From Mesorhizobium shangrilense (GTDB lineage: Bacteria; Pseudomonadota; Alphaproteobacteria; Rhizobiales; Rhizobiaceae), in assembly GCF_040537815.1 (NCBI RefSeq), contig NZ_JBEWSZ010000009.1, positions 62,001 to 126,000 on the forward strand: a stretch of DNA of 64,000 nt, written 5' to 3'. The notes below the pieces were generated by a model that ran no database searches, was not told the DNA's origin, and worked only from the letters and a program-made list of their open reading frames with translations. The first letter of the stretch is position 1, and every line of letters starts with the position of its first letter. The position numbers and the translations under genes were made by a program. This document shows positions 36,629 to 46,381 of this stretch, one piece after another.

Positions 36629-37729
36629 ATGAACTACACCAGGATGGTGATCGAGAAAGAGGCACCTGAGGAATACGGCTACGACCGCATCCGCTACAAC
36701 CTCTCCGAAAGCTCCATCGCCGACCAGAAGCTCTCCGACATTGGCCTGTCGCTGCCCGATCTCACGCTTTTCTATGGCGAGCACCGTGGCGACAAGGAGT
36801 TGCGGGCGCTGATCGCCGCGCAGGACGAGACAATCTCGCCCGATGATGTGCTGGTCACCGCGGGTGCCGCGGGTGCGCTGTTCATCATCTCGACTTCGCT
36901 GTTGTCAGAGCGCGACCACCTTGTTGTCATCAGGCCCAACTATGCCACCAACATCGAGACGCCCCGCGCGATCGGCTGCGCCATCAGCTATGTCGATCTG
37001 GCTTTCGAAGACGGTTTCGCGGTCGATGTCAGCCGTGTCGCGGCGGCGATGCAGCCGGACACCAAGCTGATCAGCGTCACCTGCCCGCACAATCCGACCG
37101 GCACGATGATGGACCGGGCCGACCTCGATGCGCTGGTGGCGCTCGCTGAAAGCCGCCAATGCCATTTGTTGGTCGACGAGACCTATCGCGATCTTTCCTA
37201 TGGAAGGCGGCTGCCATCGGCCGCGTCGCTGAGCACACGGGCGATCAGCGTGTCGTCACTGTCCAAGGCGTTCGGCATTCCCGGTATCCGCATCGGCTGG
37301 CTGGTCACCCGCGACGAGACGCTTCAGGAACGGTTCCTGGCCGCAAAGGAGCAGATCGGCATCTGCGGCAGTGTCATCGACGAGGGCATCGCACGCGGCA
37401 TGCTCGAACGCCGCGACAGCTTCCTGGGGACGCTGCTGCCCCAAATGGCCGGGCGACGCGACATCGTCCAGGCCTGGATCGACCGCGAGCCGCTGGTCGA
37501 CTGGGTGCGGCCCGAAGGCGGCGTTGTCGGTTTCCCCCGCCTGAACGTCGATCCCGGCTTCGACCTTGACCGGTTCTACACGAACCTCCTGGAAAACCAT
37601 GGCACCTATGTCGGACCTGGTCACTGGTTCGAAATGTCCAAGCGTTTTTTCCGCGTCGGCTTCGGCTGGCCGACGGAAGCCGAATTGCAGGGTGGTCTTG
37701 ACGCTATCTCCGCCGCGCTGCGCCAGTAA
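36629..37729 (+). CDS. PLP-dependent aminotransferase, class I/II
   Basis: The 366-residue fold-type I enzyme has SVTCPHNPTGTMM, LLVDETYRDLSYG (cofactor Asp and Tyr) and the Schiff-base Lys at about residue 213 in SVSSLSKAFGIPGIRIGWLV. The C-terminal Arg in FFRVGFGWP binds the substrate carboxylate. It transfers an amino group; the substrate is not evident. It is monocistronic, between the mucR terminator and an MFS gene. Confidence 0.9.
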   Translation: MNYTRMVIEKEAPEEYGYDRIRYNLSESSIADQKLSDIGLSLPDLTLFYGEHRGDKELRALIAAQDETISPDDVLVTAGAAGALFIISTSLLSERDHLVVIRPNYATNIETPRAIGCAISYVDLAFEDGFAVDVSRVAAAMQPDTKLISVTCPHNPTGTMMDRADLDALVALAESRQCHLLVDETYRDLSYGRRLPSAASLSTRAISVSSLSKAFGIPGIRIGWLVTRDETLQERFLAAKEQIGICGSVIDEGIARGMLERRDSFLGTLLPQMAGRRDIVQAWIDREPLVDWVRPEGGVVGFPRLNVDPGFDLDRFYTNLLENHGTYVGPGHWFEMSKRFFRVGFGWPTEAELQGGLDAISAALRQ

Positions 37730-37847
37730 ATTCGCCATGCGGCCGGCCAGGCGAGCCGAAAATTCCTGATCCGGCGCTGATTTTGGCACACACCGCGCCG
37801 CGAACTTTGCTAAAGTTTCCCTGGCCGGAACAGCACCCATCCGGGAA

Positions 37848-39122
37848 GTGCCCCGCCGGCCATCGCAACGGGGCCTGCATTTCGTGACATCAGAATCAGT
37901 ATCGCCGGACCAGCGCTACGCCGCCTTCCGGCACAGGGCATTCCTGAGCTATTGGGCGGCGCGTTTCCTCACCACATTCGCCACAATGATCGTGTCCGTC
38001 GCGGTCGGCTGGCAGATGTATGACCTGACCCGCGATCCTCTCGATCTTGGCCTGGTCGGTATCGTCCAGTTCCTGCCCTCGCTGTTGCTGGTGCTGGTCA
38101 CCGGCGTCGTCGCCGACCGCTTCGGCCGCCGCCTGATCATGGCACTGGCGGTGGTGGTGGAGGCAATGTGCGCGCTGGCACTGCTCGCCCTGGCGCTGCA
38201 TGGCATCAGCGGACCATTGCCGATCTTCGCCGTGCTCGCCATGTTCGGGGTCGCCCGCGCTTTCTTCGGCCCGGCCTCGGCCTCGCTCTTTGCCAATCTC
38301 GTGCCGCCTCAGGATTTCGCCAACGCCATCGCCTGGAACTCGTCTGCCTGGCAGACGGCGACCATCGTCGGCCCGGTCGCCGGCGGCCTGCTCTATGGCG
38401 TCTCGGCGGAAGTGGCCTACGGCGCGGCCGCTGTCCTGATGCTTGCGGCCGGGTTGCTGATCTTCACCATCCCCAAGCCCTCGCAGCGCACGGAGACCGA
38501 CAAGCCGACGATGCAGACCCTGTTCGGCGGGTTCAGCTACATATGGAGCGAGAAGATCGTGCTTGGCGCCATCTCGCTCGACCTGTTCGCCGTACTTTTG
38601 TCCGGCGCCTCGGCGCTGCTGCCTGTCTACGCGCGCGACATTCTTCAGCTTGGTCCCTGGGGTCTCGGCCTGCTGCGCTCGGCGCCCAGCGTCGGCGCTA
38701 TCGTGGTGGCGATCTGGCTGGTCGGCCATCCGATCCGCAACCATGCGGGAATGATCATGCTGGGTTCAGCGGCGGCGTTCGGCGCCTTCACCCTGCTGTT
38801 CGGTCTGTCGACCATCACCTGGCTGTCGATCCTCGCCCTGGTTTTCCTTGGCGCCACCGACATGTTCAGCGTCTATATCCGCGAGACGCTGATCCAGCTC
38901 TGGACGCCGGATCAGGTGCGCGGCCGCGTCAACGCCGTCAACCAGGTCTTCGTCGGCGCCTCCAACGAGCTGGGCGAATTCCGTGCCGGCACGATGGCGG
39001 CGCTGATCGGCACGGTTCCGGCTGTCGCGATCGGCGGCGTCGGGGCCATCGTGGTCGCCGGCCTGTGGGCGATGCTGTTCCCACAACTACGCAAGGTGCG
39101 CCATCTCAGCGGGCGAGACTGA
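37848..39122 (+). CDS. MFS transporter (EntS/MFS_3-like)
   Basis: The 424-residue protein has about 12 transmembrane helices. Key segments are FRHRAFLSYWAARFLTTFAT, VVADRFGRRLIMALAVVVEA and GPASASLFANLVPPQDFANA, typical of the enterobactin-exporter-like MFS_3 group. The start is uncertain: GTG 37848 or GTG 37884. The likely role is export of a small molecule. The gene is convergent with the glutamine amidotransferase gene, only 3 bp apart. Confidence 0.85.
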   Translation: MPRRPSQRGLHFVTSESVSPDQRYAAFRHRAFLSYWAARFLTTFATMIVSVAVGWQMYDLTRDPLDLGLVGIVQFLPSLLLVLVTGVVADRFGRRLIMALAVVVEAMCALALLALALHGISGPLPIFAVLAMFGVARAFFGPASASLFANLVPPQDFANAIAWNSSAWQTATIVGPVAGGLLYGVSAEVAYGAAAVLMLAAGLLIFTIPKPSQRTETDKPTMQTLFGGFSYIWSEKIVLGAISLDLFAVLLSGASALLPVYARDILQLGPWGLGLLRSAPSVGAIVVAIWLVGHPIRNHAGMIMLGSAAAFGAFTLLFGLSTITWLSILALVFLGATDMFSVYIRETLIQLWTPDQVRGRVNAVNQVFVGASNELGEFRAGTMAALIGTVPAVAIGGVGAIVVAGLWAMLFPQLRKVRHLSGRD

Positions 39123-39125
39123 CCC

Positions 39126-39839
39126 TTATCGCGAGGCCTTGCCGAAGATCAGCTGCAGGAATTCGCCAAGCCAACGCTTGAGGTGCATGTCCCAGATCAG
39201 CCGGCCGCCAAGGTGATCGCGGCCGGGCTGGGCACCAGGCAATTCGAAACGTTGCGCGCCGTGCACCACCCAGCGCTGCATCATTGCCCGGGTCAATTCG
39301 CCATGAAACTGGATACCCCAGGCATTGTCGCCATAGCGGAAGGCCTGGTTGGGATAGGTTTCGGCGGTTGCGAGAAGCGTCGCCTCTTTCGGAAGCGAGA
39401 AGCCTTCACGGTGGAACTGGTAGACCATCTCCGGCCAGTGCATCAGCTTCTTGCCCGCCTCGGTCGCTTTCAGCGGATACCAGCCGATCTCGACCAGACC
39501 TTCGTCATGCCCCTCGACCTTGCCGCCGAGATGGTTGACGAGCATCTGCGCCCCCAGGCAGATGCCAAGAAACGGCCGGTTCTCCTTCAGGGGGATATCA
39601 AGCCAGGCCGTTTCACGGCGGACAAACTCATCCCCGTCATTGGCGCTCATCGGCCCGCCGAACACCACCGCGCCGGCGTGGCCCTCCAGCGTTTCCGGCA
39701 AGCCGTCCCCAAGCGGTGGACGACGGATGTCGAGCTCGAAGCCCGCCTCCAGCAACATGTGGCCAACACGGCCGGGGCTCGAAGTCTCCTGATGCAGGAC
39801 AACCAGAATTGTTGGTCTCGAACGCGGTGTTGTCGGCAA
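39126..39839 (-). CDS. Class I glutamine amidotransferase-like protein
   Basis: The 237-residue protein has the nucleophile elbow FLGICLGAQML (Cys), the catalytic His in GIQFHGELT, and GAVVFGGPMSAND. It resembles stand-alone GuaA-like amidotransferases, which hydrolyse glutamine or gamma-glutamyl compounds. The start appears to be TTG (39839), since no in-frame ATG precedes the beta-strand ILVVLHQ. It follows the TerB-like gene by 17 bp and may be co-transcribed. Confidence 0.85.
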   Translation of the reverse strand: MPTTPRSRPTILVVLHQETSSPGRVGHMLLEAGFELDIRRPPLGDGLPETLEGHAGAVVFGGPMSANDGDEFVRRETAWLDIPLKENRPFLGICLGAQMLVNHLGGKVEGHDEGLVEIGWYPLKATEAGKKLMHWPEMVYQFHREGFSLPKEATLLATAETYPNQAFRYGDNAWGIQFHGELTRAMMQRWVVHGAQRFELPGAQPGRDHLGGRLIWDMHLKRWLGEFLQLIFGKASR

Positions 39840-39856
39840 GCGAACCTCGTCTCGCT

Positions 39857-40336
39857 CTATTCGTCGCTCGACGTTCCGGTGGCGCCCGGCGCATCCGCGG
39901 CGGCCTTGCGGCGCGCCTCGACGCGGTCGCGGCGCTCGACGCCGATCAATTCGGCCACGCGCCAGACAGTGTTGTCTTCCAGCTCATGCAACTCGCCATC
40001 GGCATAGACGATCTCCCACATCAGGCCGATGAACGCCTTGCGCGCATCGGCATCGAGGTGGCGTTTCAAAACGCTGGTGAAGGCATAGAGGTCGATCGCC
40101 TCATTGTCGGCGCGTTCTCCGGCCGCCGCCAGCGCCTCGAGCTCGGCCCCGCTGATCGAATAACTTTCCGCCAGTACCGCCTTGAACCGCTCCCATTCGA
40201 CATCCTGGCGCACGCCGTCGGCGCTCATCACATGATAGAGCAGCGCCGAGGCGGCAACGCGCGGATCGTCGGCGCTGGGACGGGCACCGGCACCTATCGG
40301 CAATTCCTTCAGAAACGACAGAACGCGTTCGAACAT
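39857..40336 (-). CDS. TerB-like helical protein
   Basis: The 159-residue protein matches the TerB/DjlA-N fold: ALLYHVMSADGVRQDVEWER and EIVYADGELHELEDNTVWRV are the two acidic repeats that bind metal in this family. TerB proteins belong to tellurite/stress modules; here none of the other ter genes is present. The ATG at 40336 was chosen; a TTG is immediately upstream. It sits 46 bp after hemY in the same direction. Confidence 0.85.
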   Translation of the reverse strand: MFERVLSFLKELPIGAGARPSADDPRVAASALLYHVMSADGVRQDVEWERFKAVLAESYSISGAELEALAAAGERADNEAIDLYAFTSVLKRHLDADARKAFIGLMWEIVYADGELHELEDNTVWRVAELIGVERRDRVEARRKAAADAPGATGTSSDE

Positions 40337-40382
40337 CAAGCACTTCCCATTCGCCCAAACCTGCCTTCAGGATCGGGTCCCA

Positions 40383-41981
40383 TCAAAACAAGCGAAACCG
40401 GCGCGGTGACTTTTCCGCCTCGTCGTCCGGATCGACGCCGGGATCGTCGGGCAGACGGGCCAGTTCCTCCGCTGGTTCGACGGCCTCCGCATCGCTCGGC
40501 ACGGCGGCAAAGGCGGCCGCGGTCACTGGCGTGACGTGATCCCTGTCGGCGGTCTCCGCTTGCCCCACCGTCCCCGCGGAAGAAACAGTTGCATGATCGA
40601 TCACCTCGGGCGCGCTTTCGGCCGCTGTCGGTGCGGCGATCGCGGGCGCCGACACGTCTCGAATATCCTCGTGGCTGTCGATCAGCTGGCCGAGGCGTTC
40701 CATCGGCGCGCGCCATTCGAAAGCGTCGAGCTTGCCGGTGACTGGAGACACCGGCGCCCAGTGTTCGGAGATGACGCCGTCGGTGACCCAGGCCGGATCG
40801 CGCGGCGCCCGCACCGCCTTGGACAGGAGCTGCCGTACCTTGCCCTGGTCACCGGTTTCCGCTTCCTCGATATCGGCCAGCAGCAGATAGGCGCCTTCGC
40901 GGCGGTCCATCCTGATCGCCGCCTCCACCTCGCGGCGCGCCGTCTTGTAGTCCTGTGCGTCAAATGCCGCGCGCGCCACCGTCAGCGAGGACTCGGCATG
41001 ATTCTTCTTCAGCTCCTGCAGCTTCTTCGCCCGGTTCAGCCGGTCGAGCACCGCGTCGCCGGGGCGGGCATGGGTATAGAGTTCGGCGATCTCCGGGTGC
41101 GGTTCGGCCTTCCAGGCCGTTTCGAGGATCTTGGAGCCCTTGCGCACGTCGTTCTGGCGAAACAGCGCCTTGGCCGCGATGACCGCCGCTGGCGCGAAAT
41201 CCGGGCGCAGCCTGTTGGCCTCGACGGCCGCGGCCTTGGCCCCGTTTGGATCACTGTCGATCAAGGCGTGCGCCTTGGCGGTGAGCAGCACGGCGCGGCG
41301 CCGGTTGGCGGCGTCGCGCTCGATCTGCCGCGTCGACTTCTGCGCGTCGACCAGCTTCAGCGCGCCATCCCAGTCACCGCGCTGGGTCAGCTCTTCCAGC
41401 GTCGATTCGGCGGCCCAGGCCAGTTGCGGCGCCATCACCGCCGCACGGCCGGCATAGTGGCGAGCCGCATTGCGGTCGCCGAGGCGCTCAGCCTCGAGAT
41501 AGAGGCCGCGCAGACCGAGCAGCCGCATTTCGGGATCGTCGAGCATGCTCTCGAATTTTTCGCGGGCGCCCTCATGGTCGCCTTCAAGCAACGAGGCCTG
41601 CGCCTCGAGCAGGTGGATAAGCGGTTCCTGGTCGGAGCGGATGAGCTTTGCCGCTTCCTTGGTCTTCTTGCGCGCCAGTGCCCCGTCGCCGGCGCCGGCC
41701 GCGATCATGCCGGTCGACAGCGCCTGGTAGCCACGGTCGCGGCGGCGCACCCGGAAGTAGCGCGAGATGGTGTAGGGGCTGTTCCACAGCGACTTGACCA
41801 GCCACCAGATGATCATCACCGCCGCGACCACGGCAACGACGGCCACGGCGGCCACCATCAGGCTGACCTGGTACTGATAGCCGTTAAAGGTGATGAGCAT
41901 GTCGCCGGGCCGGTCGGCCAGCCAGGCAAAGCCCAGCCCAAGCGCGAAGACGACGACGAGGAAGATGAGAATTCGGATCAT
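40383..41981 (-). CDS. hemY: HemY-like tetratricopeptide membrane protein
   Basis: The 532-residue protein has two N-terminal membrane segments (ILIFLVVVFALGLGFAWLAD and LMVAAVAVVAVVAAVMIIWW) followed by TPR-like helical repeats (residues ~80-400) and an acidic Pro/Ala-rich tail. It is the HemY_N/TPR protein associated with heme biosynthesis operons; its molecular role is not settled and it is not protoporphyrinogen oxidase. It follows the Mic60 gene by 10 bp in the hemC-hemD-mic60-hemY order typical of Alphaproteobacteria. Confidence 0.92.
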   Translation of the reverse strand: MIRILIFLVVVFALGLGFAWLADRPGDMLITFNGYQYQVSLMVAAVAVVAVVAAVMIIWWLVKSLWNSPYTISRYFRVRRRDRGYQALSTGMIAAGAGDGALARKKTKEAAKLIRSDQEPLIHLLEAQASLLEGDHEGAREKFESMLDDPEMRLLGLRGLYLEAERLGDRNAARHYAGRAAVMAPQLAWAAESTLEELTQRGDWDGALKLVDAQKSTRQIERDAANRRRAVLLTAKAHALIDSDPNGAKAAAVEANRLRPDFAPAAVIAAKALFRQNDVRKGSKILETAWKAEPHPEIAELYTHARPGDAVLDRLNRAKKLQELKKNHAESSLTVARAAFDAQDYKTARREVEAAIRMDRREGAYLLLADIEEAETGDQGKVRQLLSKAVRAPRDPAWVTDGVISEHWAPVSPVTGKLDAFEWRAPMERLGQLIDSHEDIRDVSAPAIAAPTAAESAPEVIDHATVSSAGTVGQAETADRDHVTPVTAAAFAAVPSDAEAVEPAEELARLPDDPGVDPDDEAEKSPRRFRLF

Positions 41982-41991
41982 CGTCAGCTCC

Positions 41992-43458
41992 TCACGCCTT
42001 CATCGCGCCGGCGATCAGCGCCTCGATCTGCGTCTCGACCTCGATGCGTGCCTTCAGTTTGCCGGCAAAATCAGCGCCCGCCGCCTTGGCCGCGTCGGGC
42101 AGCGTGCCATACTCGCCGAGCGCCTTGGCATAGTCGCCCTGGGTTACAGCCACTTCCATGCGCGCGACAGTCTGCGGAACGCCGGTGCCTTCGACGGCGC
42201 CGACCGGCCTGACCTTGACCAGCGATTCGGCACTGGACATCAGGTTCTGGAAGAAACCGGCATTCTGGTCGACGGGCTTCGCGGCGGCAATCATGGCGTT
42301 GGCGGCCGCATCCGCCCCGGCGGCGATCTCGGCCCGGGTCGGCACCCCTTTTTGCGCGTAGCCGCGCAGTGTGGCGAGCTGCGGTGCGTCCGGCGCGATC
42401 GCGGCGAAGGTCTCCAGTTCGGCATTGAAGGGCGCGCCACGGTCCAGCGCCGACTTCAGCGCCGAGGCGGCGATGGCAAGCGCGATCTTCGGCTGCGACG
42501 CCTGCGCCTCGACCTTGCCGGATAGCTGCGACACCGATTGTTCCAGCGCCGCAAGACGGCCTTGCTGGGCAGTCGCCGTGTCACCGGCGGACTTCACCAG
42601 CGCATCGAGCCCCGCGATCTTCTCGTTGAGCGGGCCAAGATCGACCGGCGCCTTGTTGCCGGCCTGGTCAAGTGCCGCGACAGCCGTTTCGACCTGCTTG
42701 ACCTTGTCGCCCAGCGCCGCAAGGGCTGCGCTGTCGCCCGCATTGCCGGACCCCGCGGCCGATTTCAGCGCCGCGACATCGGCCTTCACCTGGTCCAGGG
42801 CCGACGTCAGGCCGCCCACCTTGGCCAAAACGTCTGCGTTGCCGCCAGCCTGCTTGGCCCCCGCGATCTCGGACCTCAGGGCGGAGATCTGACTGTTGAC
42901 ACCATCGAGCGAAACGCCACCGGAACCCGGTGCGCCAAGCACGCCGGCGAACTGCAGGCCACCCGCGCCAACCAGCGCGATGACACCACCGATGATGCCG
43001 GCGGCGATGCCGTTGATGCCGCCACGCTTCGGCTGCGTTGCCATGCTCTCGTCCCTCGTGCTGGATCTTGGTGGCGCGGCGGAGGCGGGGCCGGCCTTTG
43101 CGGTTGCATCCTCGAAACTGTAGTCGAATGTGCTCGTCCGGTCGGACGGTGCTTCCGATCCGGTCGGATAGGTAGGCTTCGAATCATCGCCGCCTTCGGA
43201 CGCCGCGGATTTCTGCCCGTCGGACCGCGCGGCAGCGTCGGTATGTTCCCACGGCTCCAGATCGGTCTGGTCGGCATGGACGGGTTCTTCGGGCACTTCC
43301 GGCTGCGAACCATCCGCGACCTGGCCAGTCCTGGCATCCTCGACCTGAGCCTTGCCGGCATCCTGGTCGACGATGCGCGAGACGGCGCCGGGTTCGAGTT
43401 CGATCGTCACCGGCTCGCGACGGCTTTTCGAATGTCGCATCTTCGGCGTCTTGACCAT
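41992..43458 (-). CDS. Bacterial mitofilin (Mic60-like) membrane protein
   Basis: The 488-residue protein has an acidic, disordered N-terminus (1-145), one transmembrane segment near 155-180 (GIAAGIIGGVIALVGAGGLQ), a long Ala-rich coiled-coil region (~190-330) and a helical C-terminal domain (VARMEVAVTQGDYAKALGEY) matching mitofilin. Alphaproteobacterial Mic60 shapes inner-membrane curvature and is the ancestor of the mitochondrial MICOS subunit. Its location between hemD and hemY is the conserved one. The start ATG at 43458 (MVKTPKMRHSKSRREP) is preferred over one further upstream. Confidence 0.88.
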   Translation of the reverse strand: MVKTPKMRHSKSRREPVTIELEPGAVSRIVDQDAGKAQVEDARTGQVADGSQPEVPEEPVHADQTDLEPWEHTDAAARSDGQKSAASEGGDDSKPTYPTGSEAPSDRTSTFDYSFEDATAKAGPASAAPPRSSTRDESMATQPKRGGINGIAAGIIGGVIALVGAGGLQFAGVLGAPGSGGVSLDGVNSQISALRSEIAGAKQAGGNADVLAKVGGLTSALDQVKADVAALKSAAGSGNAGDSAALAALGDKVKQVETAVAALDQAGNKAPVDLGPLNEKIAGLDALVKSAGDTATAQQGRLAALEQSVSQLSGKVEAQASQPKIALAIAASALKSALDRGAPFNAELETFAAIAPDAPQLATLRGYAQKGVPTRAEIAAGADAAANAMIAAAKPVDQNAGFFQNLMSSAESLVKVRPVGAVEGTGVPQTVARMEVAVTQGDYAKALGEYGTLPDAAKAAGADFAGKLKARIEVETQIEALIAGAMKA

Positions 43459-43548
43459 GCTTGGGCTCCGCAAAACTCGCTTCGGGATGGTTCAAAAAGG
43501 GTCTATCACATCACCAAGCGGTGAAAAGGGGCGGTGTGATGACGCGGG

Positions 43549-44265
43549 TCAACGCCAACCCCGCAAAAGCTCAAGCAAAGCCTCCTCATCGGGTTCCGCC
43601 GCGACCCGGATTTTTTCGCTGGCAGCCTCATCGAGAACAGCGGCAATACGTCGAGATAGGGCGAAAACCCGCGTCTTTTCAAAAAGATCATGCAATGCCG
43701 GCCGACGGGCCAGGGCCTGCATCGTTGCGGCGGCCTTGGCCGAGTAGAGCAGCACCGCATCGACCGGCAGGCCGGACAGATGTCCGATGACAGCCGCGTC
43801 CGAATAGGCCGGCGCAACCGTGTCATAAGTCTCGATCGGGTGGACCCAGACTCCCGCCGCCTTCAGCCGCGCCTCGAATGCCGGGAACCGCACGCGACCG
43901 CACAGATAGATGACCGCCTTTCCCGAAAGCCGGTCGGCCAGCATATCGGCCAGCGCCTCGGCATTGCCAGGGCCCTCGTTGACAGTCAGGAATCCAGCCG
44001 CGCGCGCGGCCTCCGCCGTTCGCTTGCCGACGGCATGGCACGGCAAGGCCGCCAGCGCGGCGATGATTTCCTTCGGGGCATGGCGGATGGCATTGGCGCT
44101 GGTGATGAGAACGGCAATGGCATTCTTCGCAACAAGCCCGGTTTCGACCGGCAGCGCCACCGTCTTGGTCAACGGCAGCAGCACCGGCTGAAAACCCGTC
44201 TCCTGCAGTCGCCGTGCCGTGCGGGAAGCGCCGGGTTCCGGTCTCGTCACCAGAACGCGGACCAC
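43549..44265 (-). CDS. hemD: Uroporphyrinogen-III synthase
   Basis: The 238-residue protein has the loose HemD pattern: VLVTRPEPGASRTARRLQET, LITSANAIRHAP, YLCGRVRFPAFEARL and VLLYSAKAAATMQAL. It cyclises hydroxymethylbilane with inversion of ring D. It starts with GTG 2 bp after the hemC stop, so the two are translationally linked. Confidence 0.93.
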   Translation of the reverse strand: MVRVLVTRPEPGASRTARRLQETGFQPVLLPLTKTVALPVETGLVAKNAIAVLITSANAIRHAPKEIIAALAALPCHAVGKRTAEAARAAGFLTVNEGPGNAEALADMLADRLSGKAVIYLCGRVRFPAFEARLKAAGVWVHPIETYDTVAPAYSDAAVIGHLSGLPVDAVLLYSAKAAATMQALARRPALHDLFEKTRVFALSRRIAAVLDEAASEKIRVAAEPDEEALLELLRGWR

Positions 44266-44267
44266 CG

Positions 44268-45194
44268 TCAGGCCCAGCCGTCGAAGAAGTCTTCGCCAGC
44301 CTTCGCCCGCACCGCGCGCGCTGCTTCATCGCCGATGCGGGCCGCCTCTTCGGGGTGGCCTTCGGCCTTGATCTCATGCGATTGCGTTCCGTCCGGCGAT
44401 ATGATCAGGCCGGCGAAGACAAGCCTGTTGTCCGTGATCACCGCATGGCCGGCGATGGGCGTGCGGCAGGAACCGTCGAGCGCCGCGAGGAAAGCACGTT
44501 CGCAGGCCAGCGCCTGCCCGGTCGGCACGTCGTGGATTGCCGTCAGCATCGTTTCCACATCGCGGTCGCCGATGCGGCTTTCAATGCCGATAGCGCCTTG
44601 CCCAGGTGCTGGCGGAAAAGTGTCGAGCGGCATCAGGTCGGTTATCACATGCTCGAGCCTGAGCCGCTTCAGCCCGGCATAGGCGAGGATGGTGCCGGCG
44701 GCGACACCCTCGTCCAGCTTGCGCAGGCGCGTCTGTACATTGCCGCGAAACATCACCACGTCGAGATCCGGCCGCAGCCGGCGGATCAATGCCTGCCGCC
44801 GCAGCGACGACGAGCCGACCTTGGCGCCCTCCGGCAGCTCGGCAATGGCGCGTGCGGCCTTGCCGATAAAGGCGTCGCGAGCGTCCTCGCGTGGCAGGAA
44901 GGCGGACAGCTCCAGGCCGTCGGGCAGTTGCGTCGGCATGTCCTTGGACGAGTGCACGGCAATATCGATGCGGCGCTCCAGCAGCGCTTCCTCGATCTCC
45001 TTGGTAAACAGGCCCTTGCCGCCGGCTTCCGACAATGGCCGGTCCTGGATGCGGTCGCCGCTGGTTGTGATGACGACGATCTCGAAGGCGTGTTCCGGCA
45101 TGCCATGCGCGGCCATCAGCCGCGCCTGGGTTTCGCGCGCCTGTGCCAGCGCCAGCGGGCTGCCGCGTGTTCCGATTCTCAAGAATGTTTGCAT
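44268..45194 (-). CDS. hemC: Hydroxymethylbilane synthase (porphobilinogen deaminase)
   Basis: The 308-residue enzyme contains [15 protein letters not shown], the catalytic Asp region [31 protein letters not shown] and the dipyrromethane-cofactor Cys243 in [12 protein letters not shown]. It polymerises four porphobilinogens. The ATG at 45194 gives the family N-terminus [10 protein letters not shown]. It is divergent from tsaD across 62 bp. Confidence 0.96.
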   Translation of the reverse strand: MQTFLRIGTRGSPLALAQARETQARLMAAHGMPEHAFEIVVITTSGDRIQDRPLSEAGGKGLFTKEIEEALLERRIDIAVHSSKDMPTQLPDGLELSAFLPREDARDAFIGKAARAIAELPEGAKVGSSSLRRQALIRRLRPDLDVVMFRGNVQTRLRKLDEGVAAGTILAYAGLKRLRLEHVITDLMPLDTFPPAPGQGAIGIESRIGDRDVETMLTAIHDVPTGQALACERAFLAALDGSCRTPIAGHAVITDNRLVFAGLIISPDGTQSHEIKAEGHPEEAARIGDEAARAVRAKAGEDFFDGWA

Positions 45195-45256
45195 GGCGCC
45201 CGGTCCGTGATAACCCCCCGGCAAGCGAGGTTTTGCTGGGCCTTTCCTAATGAGGA

Positions 45257-46381
45257 ATGGCCGGCGACACAATCATCGAGGACAGCGACCAATTGATCCG
45301 CGTTCTGGGTATCGAGACGAGTTGTGACGAGACCGCCGCCAGCGTCGTGACGCTGGACGGCGATGCCGCGCCAGAAATCCTGTCCAACATCGTGCTCAGC
45401 CAGATCGAGGAACATGCCGCGTTCGGCGGCGTCGTGCCGGAGATCGCCGCGCGCGCCCATGTCGAGGCGCTGGACGGCATCGTCGCGGCGGCCCTGGCCG
45501 ATTCGGGCATTGATCTCGCCGATATCGATGCGATCGCCGCAACCGCCGGGCCCGGTCTTGTCGGCGGCCTGATTGTCGGGCTGATGACGGCCAAGGCGAT
45601 TGCGGCTGCGGCAGACAAGCCGCTGATTGCCATCAACCACCTGGAGGGCCACGCGCTGACGGCACGGCTGACCGACGGGCTGGCCTTCCCCTATCTGCTG
45701 CTGCTGGTCTCCGGCGGTCACACGCAGATCGTCGCCGTGCGCGGCGTCGGCGACTACCAGCGCTGGGCGACGACCATCGACGACGCGCTTGGCGAGGCCT
45801 TCGACAAGACGGCCAAGATGCTGGGTCTGCCCTATCCGGGCGGACCCAATGTCGAGAAGGCCGCCAAGAGCGGCGACGCCAGGCGTTTCGCCTTCCCCCG
45901 CCCGATGAAGGGCTCGGCGCAGCCGGACTTCTCCTTCTCCGGGCTGAAGACCGCCGTGCGCCAGGCGGCGACGGCGATTGCCCCGTTGAGCGATCAGGAT
46001 GTCGCCGACATCTGCGCCTCGTTCCAGACGGCGGTGGCCGACGCGCTGGGCGACCGCGTCTCAAAGGCGCTGGCACGTTTTCGCGAAACATTCCCTGATG
46101 CAAACAATCCGGCTCTCGTCGTTGCTGGCGGCGTTGCCGCCAACCACACCATCAAGGCGACGCTGGAAGCCCTGTGCAGCGAAAGCGGCTTCGCCTTTGT
46201 CGCGCCGCCGCTGAAGCTTTGCACCGACAACGCGGCGATGATCGCCTGGGCCGGCATAGAGCGGCTGCGGGCGGGTCTGGCGGATGAGAACGGCCGGGAT
46301 TTCGTGCCGCGCTCGCGCTGGCCGCTGGACAGTATTTCAGCACCGATGGTGGGCTCTGGCAGACGCGGAGCGAAGGCATGA
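45257..46381 (+). CDS. tsaD: tRNA N6-threonylcarbamoyladenosine transferase TsaD
   Basis: The 374-residue ASKHA-fold protein contains [16 protein letters not shown], the iron-binding [21 protein letters not shown] and [14 protein letters not shown]. It transfers threonylcarbamoyl to A37 of ANN-decoding tRNAs with TsaB and TsaE. The next gene, gpsA, overlaps its stop by 4 bp (ATGA at 46378). Confidence 0.97.
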   Translation: MAGDTIIEDSDQLIRVLGIETSCDETAASVVTLDGDAAPEILSNIVLSQIEEHAAFGGVVPEIAARAHVEALDGIVAAALADSGIDLADIDAIAATAGPGLVGGLIVGLMTAKAIAAAADKPLIAINHLEGHALTARLTDGLAFPYLLLLVSGGHTQIVAVRGVGDYQRWATTIDDALGEAFDKTAKMLGLPYPGGPNVEKAAKSGDARRFAFPRPMKGSAQPDFSFSGLKTAVRQAATAIAPLSDQDVADICASFQTAVADALGDRVSKALARFRETFPDANNPALVVAGGVAANHTIKATLEALCSESGFAFVAPPLKLCTDNAAMIAWAGIERLRAGLADENGRDFVPRSRWPLDSISAPMVGSGRRGAKA

